Below, piece after piece: positions 30,301 through 42,300 of a stretch of 64,000 nucleotides of DNA. Origin of the DNA: Seriola aureovittata (lineage: Eukaryota; Chordata; Actinopteri; Carangiformes; Carangidae); the NCBI RefSeq assembly GCF_021018895.1, contig NC_079376.1, positions 15,687,001 through 15,751,000 of the forward strand, given 5' to 3'. The translations under genes were made by a program, and so were the position numbers. The notes beneath the pieces were generated by a model. That model was not told the origin of the DNA, did not search any database, and worked only from the letters and a program-made list of their open reading frames with translations. Positions within the stretch are counted from its first letter, which is position 1. Each line of letters starts with the position of its first letter.

Positions 30301-33300
30301 TAGAGTTCAAAGAATTGTCCAGGATTTCAAGCCAGAACCCTCTGAGTGGGAATCTGCTGTTTTAACCACTACACTACCACTCCTCAACAAAACTCTATTC
30401 ACTTTAAGCATAAAAATTTATACAAAAGTCAAAGTATAATAAGGCATAAAAAAGCATAAAAACGTCATAGTATAGTAAGACATAAAAATTCATACAAAAG
30501 TCATAGTATAATAAGGCACAAAAAGTCATAGTATAGTAAGGCATAAAAAAGTTATTAAAAACGTCATAGTACATTAAGGCATAAAAAAGTCATAGTAAAG
30601 TAAGGCATAAAAAAAGCATAAAAACGTCATAGTATAGTAAGACATAAAAATTTAAATTTTTGAGTGTGGGAAGCCACTGTGTTAACCACTGCACTACCAC
30701 TCCTCATTAAAATCTTATTCACTTCAAGGTAAAAACCATCATAGTACAGTAAGGCATAAAAATGCTGTAGCATAGTAAATCATAAAAACGTCATACTATA
30801 GTAAGACATAAAAAAGTTATTAAAAACGTCATACTATAGTAAGGCATAAAAAAGTCATAGTAAAGTAAGGCATAAAAAAAGCATAAAAACGTCATAGTAT
30901 AGTAAGGCATAAAAAAGCATAAAAACGTAATACTATGATAAGGCATAAAAATTCATACAAAAGTCATAGTATATTAAGGCCTAAAAAAGTCATAGTAAGG
31001 TAACGCATAAAAAAGTCATAAAAATGTCATAGTATTGCAAGGCATAAAAAAGCATAAAAAGTCATAATATAGTAAGACATAAAAATTCATACAAAAGTCA
31101 TAGTATAATAAGGCACAAAAAGTCATAGTACAGTAAGGCATAAAAAAGTCATAAAAATGTCATAGTATTGCAAGGCATAAAAATTTAAATTTTTGAGTGT
31201 GGGAAGCCACTGTGTTAACCACTGCACTACCACTCCTCATTAAAATCTTATTCACTTCAAGGTAAAAACCATCATAGTACAGTAAGGCATAAAAATGCTG
31301 TAGCATAGTAAATCATAAAAACGTCATACTATAGTAAGACATAAAAAAGTTATTAAAAACGTCATACTATAGTAAGGCATAAAAAAGTCATAGTAAAGTA
31401 AGGCATAAAAAAAGCATAAAAACGTCATAGTATAGTAAGGCATAAAAAAGCATAAAAACGTAATACTATGATAAGGCATAAAAATTCATACAAAAGTCAT
31501 AGTATATTAAGGCCTAAAAAAGTCATAGTAAGGTAACGCATAAAAAAGTCATAAAAATGTCATAGTATTGCAAGGCATAAAAATTTAAATTAAACTTTTC
31601 AATTTAGTCAATGTACAAGCTTTGAACCGTCCAGGATTTGAACCCAGAACCTTCTGAGTAGGAACCCACTGTATTAACCACTACACTACGACTCCTCAAC
31701 AAAAGCTTGTTCACTTCATGGTAAAAACCATCATAGTATAGTAAGGCATAAAAATGCTGTAGCATTGCAAATCATAAAAATGACACAGTATAGTAAGGCA
31801 TAAAAAATTCATACAAAAGTCAAAATATAATAAGGCATAAAAAATTCATAAAAACGTCATGGTATAGTAAAGAACAAAAAGTCATAGTATAGTAAGGCAT
31901 AAAAAAGTATAAAAATGTCATAGTATAGTAAGACATAAAAATTCATACAAAAGTCATAGTATAATAAGGCATAAAAAGTCATAGTACAGTAAGGCAAAAA
32001 AAATTCATACAAAAGCAATAGTATAGTAAGGCATAAAAAAAGTCATAAAAACGTAATAGTTTAGTAAGGAATAAAAATGCCGTAGCATAGCAAATCATAA
32101 TAACCACAGTGTAGTGAGGCATAAAAAAGCATAAAAACGTCATAGTGTAGTAAGGCATAAAAATTCATACAAAATTCATAGTATAATAAGGCGTAAAAAA
32201 GTCATAGTAAAGTAAGGCATAAAAAAGCATAAAAATGTCATACTATAGCAAGGCATAAAAATTTTGATTAGAATTTCCCGTTTAGCCAATGTAGAGTTCA
32301 AAGAATTGTCCAGGGTTTGAAGCCAGAACCATCTGAGTGGGAATCCACTGTTTTAACCACTACACTACCACTCCTCAAAAAAACTCTATTCACTTTAAGC
32401 ATAACATTTCATACAAAAGTCAAAGTATAATAAAGCATAAAAAAGCATAAAAACGTCATAGTATAGTAAGACATAAAAATTCATACAAAAGTCATAGTAT
32501 AATAAGGCATAAAAAATCATAGTATAGTAAGGCATAAAAAAGTCATTAAAACGTCATAGTATTGCAAGGCATAAAAATTTAAACTAAACTTTCCTATTTA
32601 TTATATTTCCTATTTTTTGGCATAAAAATGCTGTAGCAAAGCAAATCATAAAAACGACACAGTATAGTAAGGCATAGAAAATTCATTTAAATTTCATAGT
32701 ACAGTAAGGCATAAAAAAGTCATTAAAACGTCATAGTACAGTAAGGCATAAAAAAAGTCATAGTAAAGTAAGGCATAAAAAAAGAATAAAAACGTCATAG
32801 TACAGTAAGGCATAAAAAAAGTCATAGTAAAGTAAGGCATAAAAAAAGAATAAAAACGTCATAGTATAGTCAGGCATAAAAAAGTCATACAAAAGTCATA
32901 TATATTAAGGCCTAAAAAAGTCATAGTACAGTAAGGCATAAAAAAGTCATAGTAAAGTAAGGCATAAAAAATTCATAAAAACGTCATAGTATAGTAAGGC
33001 ATAAAAAATTCATACAAAAGTCATAGTATAATAAGGCACAAAAAGTCATAGTATAGTAAGGCATAAAAAAGTCATAGTAAAGTAAGGCACAAAAAAGCAT
33101 AAAAACGTCATAGTATAGTAAGGCATAAAAAAGCATAAAAAGTCATAGTATAGTAAGACATAAAAATTCATACAAAAGTCATAGTATAATAAGGCACAAA
33201 AATTCATAGTATAGTAAGGCATAAAAAAGTTATTAAAAACGTCATAGTACAGTAAGGCATAAAAAAGTCATAGTAAAGTAAGGCATAAAAAAGCATAAAA

Positions 33301-36300
33301 ACGTCATAGTATAGTAAGGCATAAAAAATTCATACAAAAGTCATAGTATAATAAGGCTCAAAAAGTCATAGTATAGTAAGGCATAAAAAAGCCATAGTAA
33401 AGTAAGGCATAAAAAAGCATAAAAACGTCATAGTATAGTAAGGCATAAAAAAGCATAAAAAGTCATAGTATAGTAACACATAAAAATTCATACAAAAGTC
33501 ATAGTATAATAAGGCACAAAAAGTCATAGTATAGTAACACATAAAAATTCATACAAAAGTCATAGTATAATAAGGCACAAAAAGTCATAGTAAGGTAAGG
33601 CATAAAAAAGTCATAAAAACGTCATAGTATTGCAAGGCATAAAAATTTAAACTAAACTTTCCTATTTGATCAATGTACAATACGTTGAACTGTCCAGGAT
33701 TTGAACCCAGAACCTTCTGAAGCCATTGTGTTAACCACTAGACTACCACTACCCATCAAAAGCTTGTTCACTTCAAGGTCAAAACTATCATAGTATAGTA
33801 AGGCATAAAAATGCTGTAGCAGAGCAAATCATAAAAACGACACAGTATAGTAAGGCATAAAAAATTCATTTAAATTTCATAGTACAGTAAGGCATAAAAA
33901 AGTCATTAAAACGTCATAGTACAGTAAGGCATAAAAAAAGTCATAGTAAAGTAAGGCATAAAAAAAGAATAAAAACGTCATAGTATAGTAAGGCATAAAA
34001 AAGTCATACAAAAGTCATATATATTAAGGCCTAAAAAAGTCATAGTACAGTAAGGCATAAAAAAGTCATAGTAAAGTAAGGCATAAAAAATTCATAAAAA
34101 CGTCATAGTATAGTAAGGCATAAAAAATTCATACAAAAGTCATAGTATAATAAGGCACAAAAAGTCATAGTATAGTAAGGCATAAAAAAGTCATAGTAAA
34201 GTAAGGCATAAAAAAGCATAAAAACGTCATAGTATAGTAAGGCATAAAAAAGCATAAAAAGTCATAGTATAGTAACACATAAAAATTCATACAAAAGTCA
34301 TAGTATAATAAGGCACAAAAAGTCATAGTAAGGTAAGGCATAAAAAAGTCATAAAAACGTCATAGTATTGCAAGGCATAAAAATTTAAACTAAACTTTCC
34401 TATTTGATCAATGTACAATACGTTGAACTGTCCAGGATTTGAACCCAGAACCTTCTGAAGCCATTGTGTTAACCACTAGACTACCACTACCCATCAAAAG
34501 CTTGTTCACTTCAAGGTCAAAACTATCATAGTATAGTAAGGCATAAAAATGCTGTAGCAGAGCAAATCATAAAAACGACACAGTATAGTAAGGCATAAAA
34601 AATTCATTTAAATTTCATAGTACAGTAAGGCATAAAAAAGTCATTAAAACGTCATAGTACAGTAAGGCATAAAAAAAGTCATAGTAAAGTAAGGCATAAA
34701 AAAAGAATAAAAACGTCATAGTATAGTAAGGCATAAAAAAGTCATACAAAAGTCATATATATTAAGGCCTAAAAAAGTCATAGTACAGTAAGGCATAAAA
34801 AAGTCATAGTAAAGTAAGGCATAAAAAATTCATAAAAACGTCATAGTATAGTAAGGCATAAAAAATTCATACAAAAGTCATAGTATAATAAGGCACAAAA
34901 AGTCATAGTATAGTAAGGCATAAAAAAGTCATAGTAAAGTAAGGCATAAAAAAGCATAAAAAAGTCATAGTATAGTAAGGCATAAAAAAGCATAAAAAGT
35001 CATAGTATAGTAACACATAAAAATTCATACAAAAGTCATAGTATAATAAGGCACAAAAAGTCATAGTAAGGTAAGGCATAAAAAAGTCATAAAAACGTCA
35101 TAGTATTGCAAGGCATAAAAATTTAAACTAAACTTTCCTATTTGATCAATGTACAATACGTTGAACTGTCCAGGATTTGAACCCAGAACCTTCTGAAGCC
35201 ATTGTGTTAACCACTAGACTACCACTACCCATCAAAAGCTTGTTCACTTCAAGGTCAAAACCATCATAGTATAGTAAGGCATAAAAATGCTGTAGCAGAG
35301 CAAATCATAAAAACGACACAGTATAGTAAGGCATAAAAAATTCATTTAAATTTCATAGTACAGTAAGGCATAAAAAAGTCATTAAAACGTCATAGTACAG
35401 TAAGGCATAAAAAAAGTCATAGTAAAGTAAGGCATAAAAAATTCATAAAAACGTCATAGTATAGTAAGGCATAAAAAAAGTAATACAAAAGTCATATATA
35501 CTAAGGCCTAAAAAAGTCATAGTACAGTAAGGCATAAAAAAGTCATAGTAAAGTAAGGCATAAAAAATTCATAAAAACGTCATAGTATAGTAAGGCATAA
35601 AAAATTCATACAAAAGTCATAGTATAATAAGGCACAAAAAGTCATACTATAGTAAGGCATAAAAAAGTTATTAAAAACGTCATAGTACAGTAAGGCATAA
35701 AAAAGTCATAGTAAAGTAAGGCATAAAAAAGCATAAAAACGTCATAGTATAGTAAGACATAAAAATTCATCCAAAAGTCATAGTATAATAAGGCACAAAA
35801 AGTCATAGTAAGGTAAGGCATAAAAAAGTCATAAAAACGTCATAGTATTGCAAGGCATAAAAATTTAAATTAAACTTTTCTATTTAGTCAATGTACTATT
35901 CTTTGAGCTTTCCAGGATTTGAACCCAGAACCTTCTGAGTTGGAAGCCACAGGGTTAACCACTACACTACCACTCTTCACCAAAAACTTGTTCACTTCAA
36001 GGTAAAAACCATCATAGTATAGTAAGGCATAAAAATGCTGTAGCATAGCAAATCATAAAAACGACACAGTATAGTAAGGCATAAAAAATTCATACAAAAG
36101 TCATAGTATAGTAAGGCATAACAAAATTCATAAAAACGTCATAGTATAGTAAGTCATAAGATTTAATACAAAAGTCATAGTATAATAAGGCATAAAAAAG
36201 TTATTAAAAACGCAATAGTACAGTAAGGCACAAAAAGTCATAGTAAGGTAAGGCATAAAAAGTCATTAAAACGTCATAGTACAGTAAGGCATAAAAAAAG

Positions 36301-39300
36301 TCATAGTAAAGTAAGGCATAAAAATTCATAAAAACGTCATAGTATAGTAAGGCATAAAAAAAGTAATACAAAAGTCATATATACTAAGGCCTAAAAAAGT
36401 CATAGTACAGTAAGGCATAAAAAAGTCATAGTAAAGTAAGGCATAAAAATTCATAAAAACGTCATAGTATAGTAAGGCATAAAAATTCATACAAAAGTCA
36501 TAGTATAATAAGGCACAAAAAGTCATACTATAGTAAGGCATAAAAAAGTTATTAAAAACGTCATAGTACAGTAAGGCATAAAAAAGTCATAGTAAGTAAG
36601 GCATAAAAAAGCATAAAAACGTCATAGTATAGTAAGACATAAAAATTCATCCAAAAGTCATAGTATAATAAGGCACAAAAAGTCATAGTAAGGTAAGGCA
36701 TAAAAAAGTCATAAAAACGTCATAGTATTGCAAGGCATAAAAATTTAAATTAAACTTTTCTATTTAGTCAATGTACTATTCTTTGAGCTTTCCAGGATTT
36801 GAACCCAGAACCTTCTGAGTTGGAAGCCACAGGGTTAACCACTACACTACCACTCTTCACCAAAAACTTGTTCACTTCAAGGTAAAAACCATCATAGTAT
36901 AGTAAGGCATAAAAATGCTGTAGCATAGCAAATCATAAAAACGACACAGTATAGTAAGGCATAAAAAATTCATACAAAAGTCATAGTATAGTAAGGCATA
37001 ACAAAATTCATAAAAACGTCATAGTATAGTAAGTCATAAGATTTAATACAAAAGTCATAGTATAATAAGGCATAAAAAAGTTATTAAAAACGCAATAGTA
37101 CAGTAAGGCACAAAAAGTCATAGTAAGGTAAGGCATAAAAAGTCATTAAAACGTCATAGTATTGCAAGGCATAAAAATTTAAACTAAACTTTCCTATTTG
37201 GTCAATGTACAATTCTTTGAACTGTACAGGATTTGAACCCAGAGCCTTCCGATTGGGAAGTCACTGTGTTAACCACTACACTATCACTCCTCACCAAATA
37301 TATAGTTTAAAAAATCTTAAAAATTCATACAAAAGTCATAGTATACTAAGGCACAAAAAGTCATAGTATAGTAAGGCATAAAAAAGTTATTAAAAACGTC
37401 ATAGTACAGTTAGGCATAAAAAAGTCATAGTAAAGTAAGGCATAAAAAAGCATAAAAACATCATAGTATAGTAAGTCATAAGATTTCATACAAAAGTCAT
37501 AGTATAGTAAGGCATAAAAAAGTTATTAAAAACGTCATAGTACATTAAGGCATAAAAAAGTCATAGTAAAGTAAGGCATAAAAAAAGCATAACACGTCAT
37601 AGTATAGTAAGGCATAAAAAAGCATAAAAAGTCATAGTATAGTAAGACATAAAAAGTCATAGTATAGTAAGGCATAAAAATTTAAATTAGAATTTCCTAT
37701 TTGGTCAATGTAAAATTCTTTGAACTGTGCAGGATTTGAACCCAGGACCTTCTGAAGGGCAATCGACTGTTTTAACCACTGCGCTACAACTGCTCATCAA
37801 CTACCAATTCACTTCAAGGCAAAAACCATCCTAGTATATTAAGGCATAAAAATGCTGTAGCATAGCAAATCATAAAAATGACACAGTATAGTAAGGCATA
37901 AAAGATTTATACAAAAGTCATAGTATAGTAAGGCATAAAAAATTCATTCAAAAGCCATAGTTTAGTAAGGCATAAAAAAGTCATAAAAACGTCATAGTTT
38001 AGTAAGGAATAAAAATGCCGTAGCATAGCAAATCATAAAAACCACAGTTTAGTGAGGCATAAAAAAGCATAAAAACGTCATAGTGTAGTAAGGCATAAAA
38101 ATTCATACAAAAGTCATAATATAATAAGGCGTAAAAAACTCATAGTAAAGTAAGGCATAAAAAAGCATAAAAATGTCATACTATAGCAAGGCATAAAAAT
38201 TTAAATTAGAATTTCCCGATTAGCCAATGTAGAGTTCAAAGAATTGTCCAGGATTTCAAGCCAGAACCCTCTGAGTGGGAATCTGCTGTTTTAACCACTA
38301 CACTACCACTCCTCAACAAAACTCTATTCACTTTAAGCATAAAAATTTATACAAAAGTCAAAGTATAATAAGGCATAAAAAAGCATAAAAACGTCATAGT
38401 ATAGTAAGACATAAAAATTCATACAAAAGTCATAGTATAATAAGGCACAAAAAGTCATAGTATAGTAAGGCATAAAAAAGTTATTAAAAACGTCATAGTA
38501 CATTAAGGCATAAAAAAGTCATAGTAAAGTAAGGCATAAAAAAAGCATAAAAACGTCATAGTATAGTAAGACATAAAAATTCATACAAAAGTCATAGTAT
38601 AATAAGGCACAAAAAGTCATAGTACAGTAAGGCATAAAAAAGTCATAAAAACGTCATAGTATTGCAAGGCATAAAAATTTTAATTTTTGAGTGTGGGAAG
38701 CCACTGTTTTAACCACTGCACTACCACTCCTCATTAAAATCTTATTCACTTCAAGGTAAAAACCATCATAGTACAGTAAGGCATAAAAATGCTGAAGCAT
38801 AGTAAATCATAAAAACGTCATACTATAGTAAGACATAAAAAAGTTATTAAAAACGTCATACTATAGTAAGGCATAAAAAAGTCATAGTAAAGTAAGGCAT
38901 AAAAAAAGCATAAAAACGTCATAGTATAGTAAGGCATAAAAAAGCAAACGTAATACTATGATAAGGCTTAAAAATTCATACAAAAGTCATAGTATATTAA
39001 GGCATAAAAAAGTCATAGTAAGGTAATGCATAAAAAAGTCATAAAAATGTCATAGTATTGCAAGGCATAAAAATTTAAATTAAACTTTTCAATTTAGTCA
39101 ATGTACAAGCTTTGAACCGTCCAGGATTTGAACCCAGAACCTTCTGAGTAGGAACCCACTGTATTAACCACTACACTACCACTCCTCAACAAAAGCTTGT
39201 TCACTTCATGGTAAAAACCATCATAGTATAGTAAGGCATAAAAATGCTGTAGCATTGCAAATCAAAAAAACGACACAGTATAGTAAGGCATAAAAAATTC

Positions 39301-42300
39301 ATACAAAAGTCAAAGTATAATAAGGCATAAAAAATTCATAAAAACGTCATGGTATAGTAAAGAACAAAAAGTCATAGTATAGTAAGGCATAAAAAAGTAT
39401 AAAAATGTCATAGTATAGTAAGACATAAAAATTCATACAAAAGTCATAGTATAATAAGGCATAAAAAGTCATAGTACAGTAAGGCAAAAAAAATTCATAC
39501 AAAAGCCATAGTATAGTAAGGCATAAAAAAAGTCATAAAAACGTAATAGTTTAGTAAGGAATAAAAATGCCGTAGCATAGCAAATCATAATAACCACAGT
39601 GTAGTGAGGCATAAAAAAGCATAAAAACGTCATAGTATAGTAAGGCATAAAAATTCATACAAAATTCATAGTATAATAAGGCGTAAAAAAGTCATAGTAA
39701 AGTAAGGCATAAAAAAGCATAAAAATGTCATACTATAGCAAGGCATAAAAATTTTGATTAGAATTTCCCGTTTAGCCAATGTAGAGTTCAAAGAATTGTC
39801 CAGGGTTTGAAGCCAGCACCATCTGAGTGGGAATCCACTGTTTTAACCACTACACTACCACTCCTCAAAAAAACTCTATTCACTTTAAGCATAACATTTC
39901 ATACAAAAGTCAAAGTATAATAAAGCATAAAAAAGCATAAAAAAGTCATAGTATAGTAAGACATAAAAATTCATACAAAAGTCATAGTATAATAAGGCAT
40001 AAAAAAGCATAAAAACGTCATAGTATAGTAAGACATAAAAATTCATACAAAAGTCATAGTATAATAAGGCATAAAAAAGCATAAAAACGTCATAGTATAG
40101 TAAGACATAAAAATTCATACAAAAGTCATAGTAAAGTAAGGCATAAAAAAAGCATAAAAACGTCATAGTATAGTAAGGCATAAAAAAGCATAAAAACGTA
40201 ATACTATGATAAGGCATAAAAATTCATACAAAAGTCATAGTATATTAAGGCCTAAAAAAGTCATAGTAAGGTAAGGCATAAAAAAAGCATAAAAACGTCA
40301 TAGTATAGTAAGGCATAAAAAAGCATAAAAACGTAATACTATGATAAGACATAAAAATTCATACAAAAGTCATAGTATAATAAGGCACAAAAAGTCATAG
40401 TATAGTATGGCATAAAAAAGTCATAAAAATGTCATAGTATTGCAAGGCATAAAAAAGCATAAAAAGTCATAATATAGTAAGACATAAAAATTCATACAAA
40501 AGTCATAGTATAATAAGGCACAAAAAGTCATAGTACAGTAAGGCATAAAAAAGTCATAAAAATGTCATAGTATTGCAAGGCATAAAAATTTAAATTTTTG
40601 AGTGTGGGAAGCCACTGTGTTAACCACTGCACTACCACTCCTCATTAAAATCTTATTCACTTCAAGGTAAAAACCATCATAGTACAGTAAGGCATAAAAA
40701 TGCTGTAGCATAGTAAATCATAAAAACGTCATACTATAGTAAGACATAAAAAAGTTATTAAAAACGTCATACTATAGTAAGGCATAAAAAAGTCATAGTA
40801 AAGTAAGGCATAAAAAAAGCATAAAAACGTCATAGTATAGTAAGGCATAAAAAAGCATAAAAACGTAATACTATGATAAGGCATAAAAAATTCATACAAA
40901 AGTCATAGTATATTAAGGCCTAAAAAAGTCATAGTAAGGTAACGCATAAAAAAGTCATAAAAATGTCATAGTATTGCAAGGCATAAAAATTTAAATTAAA
41001 CTTTTCAATTTAGTCAATGTACAAGCTTTGAACCGTCCAGGATTTGAACCCAGAACCTTCTGAGTAGGAACCCACTGTATTAACCACTACACTACGACTC
41101 CTCAACAAAAGCTTGTTCACTTCATGGTAAAAACCATCATAGTATAGTAAGGCATAAAAATGCTGTAGCATTGCAAATCATAAAAATGACACAGTATAGT
41201 AAGGCATAAAAAATTCATACAAAAGTCAAAGTATAATAAGGCATAAAAAATTCATAAAAACGTCATGGTATAGTAAAGAACAAAAAGTCATAGTATAGTA
41301 AGGCATAAAAAAGTATAAAAATGTCATAGTATAGTAAGACATAAAAATTCATACAAAAGTCATAGTATAATAAGGCATAAAAAGTCATAGTACAGTAAGG
41401 CAAAAAAAATTCATACAAAAGCAATAGTATAGTAAGGCATAAAAAAAGTCATAAAAACGTAATAGTTTAGTAAGGAATAAAAATGCCGTAGCATAGCAAA
41501 TCATAATAACCACAGTGTAGTGAGGCATAAAAAAGCATAAAAACGTCATAGTGTAGTAAGGCATAAAAATTCATACAAAATTCATAGTATAATAAGGCGT
41601 AAAAAAGTCATAGTAAAGTAAGGCATAAAAAAGCATAAAAATGTCATACTATAGCAAGGCATAAAAATTTTGATTAGAATTTCCCGTTTAGCCAATGTAG
41701 AGTTCAAAGAATTGTCCAGGGTTTGAAGCCAGAACCATCTGAGTGGGAATCCACTGTTTTAACCACTACACTACCACTCCTCAAAAAAACTCTATTCACT
41801 TTAAGCATAACATTTCATACAAAAGTCAAAGTATAATAAAGCATAAAAAAGCATAAAAACGTCATAGTATAGTAAGACATAAAAATTCATACAAAAGTCA
41901 TAGTATAATAAGGCATAAAAAATCATAGTATAGTAAGGCATAAAAAAGTCATAAAAACGTCATAGTATTGCAAGGCATAAAAATTTAAATTAAACTTTTT
42001 TGTTTAGTAAATGTACGATTCTTTGAACTGTCCAGGATTTGAACCCAGAACCTTCTGAGTGGGAAGCCACTGTGTTAACCACTGCACTACCAATCCTGAT
42101 TAAAATTCTATTCACTTCAAGCTAAAAACCATCATAGTACAGTAAGGCATAAAAATGCTGTAGCATAGTAAATCCTAAAAATCACACAGTATAGTGAGGC
42201 ATAAAAAACCATGAAAACATCATACTATAATAAGGCATAAAAATTCATACAAAAGTCATAGTATATTAAGGCCTAAAAAAGTCACGGTAAGGTAAGGCAT

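Larger units (their letters stand above)
26391..42115 (-). repeat. ~28 tRNA-like blocks on -, dispersed through the array
   Basis: Block starts (low coordinate) are near 26391, 27180, 27466, 27987, 28273, 28998, 29752, 30266, 30651, 31184, 31584, 32262, 32579, 33646, 34384, 35122, 35864, 36744, 37168, 37681, 38194, 38676, 39074, 39750, 40589, 40990, 41667 and 41980. On - each reads TAGTGNAGTGGTTAANACAG, then about 25 bases, then GGTTCAAATCC and GTTCAAAGAATTGTNC. The 12 blocks near 29.8, 31.6, 33.7, 34.4, 35.2, 35.9, 36.8, 37.2, 37.7, 39.1, 41.0 and 42.0 kb keep an identical B-box that fits the Pol III consensus. In the copy at 31584 the A-box is at 31688-31678 and the B-box at 31644-31634. 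Four copies (30651, 31184, 38676, 40589) lack the B-box half, and the one at 32579 lacks nearly the whole head. They lie in the same sense as syndig1l. Confidence 0.88.

Noticed and set aside
39885..40217. 110-residue open frame on - with repeated [12 protein letters not shown]
   Set aside because: It is the array monomer translated: 36 bases equal 12 codons, so the frame stays open by arithmetic. No start context, no splice signals, and length varies with monomer number. The same holds for 27756-27950 and 36326-36541.
26391..42115. Functional tRNA genes in the array
   Set aside because: A- and B-boxes are present, but the acceptor stem does not pair and the T-arm pairs imperfectly, so these are tRNA-derived SINE heads rather than tRNA genes.
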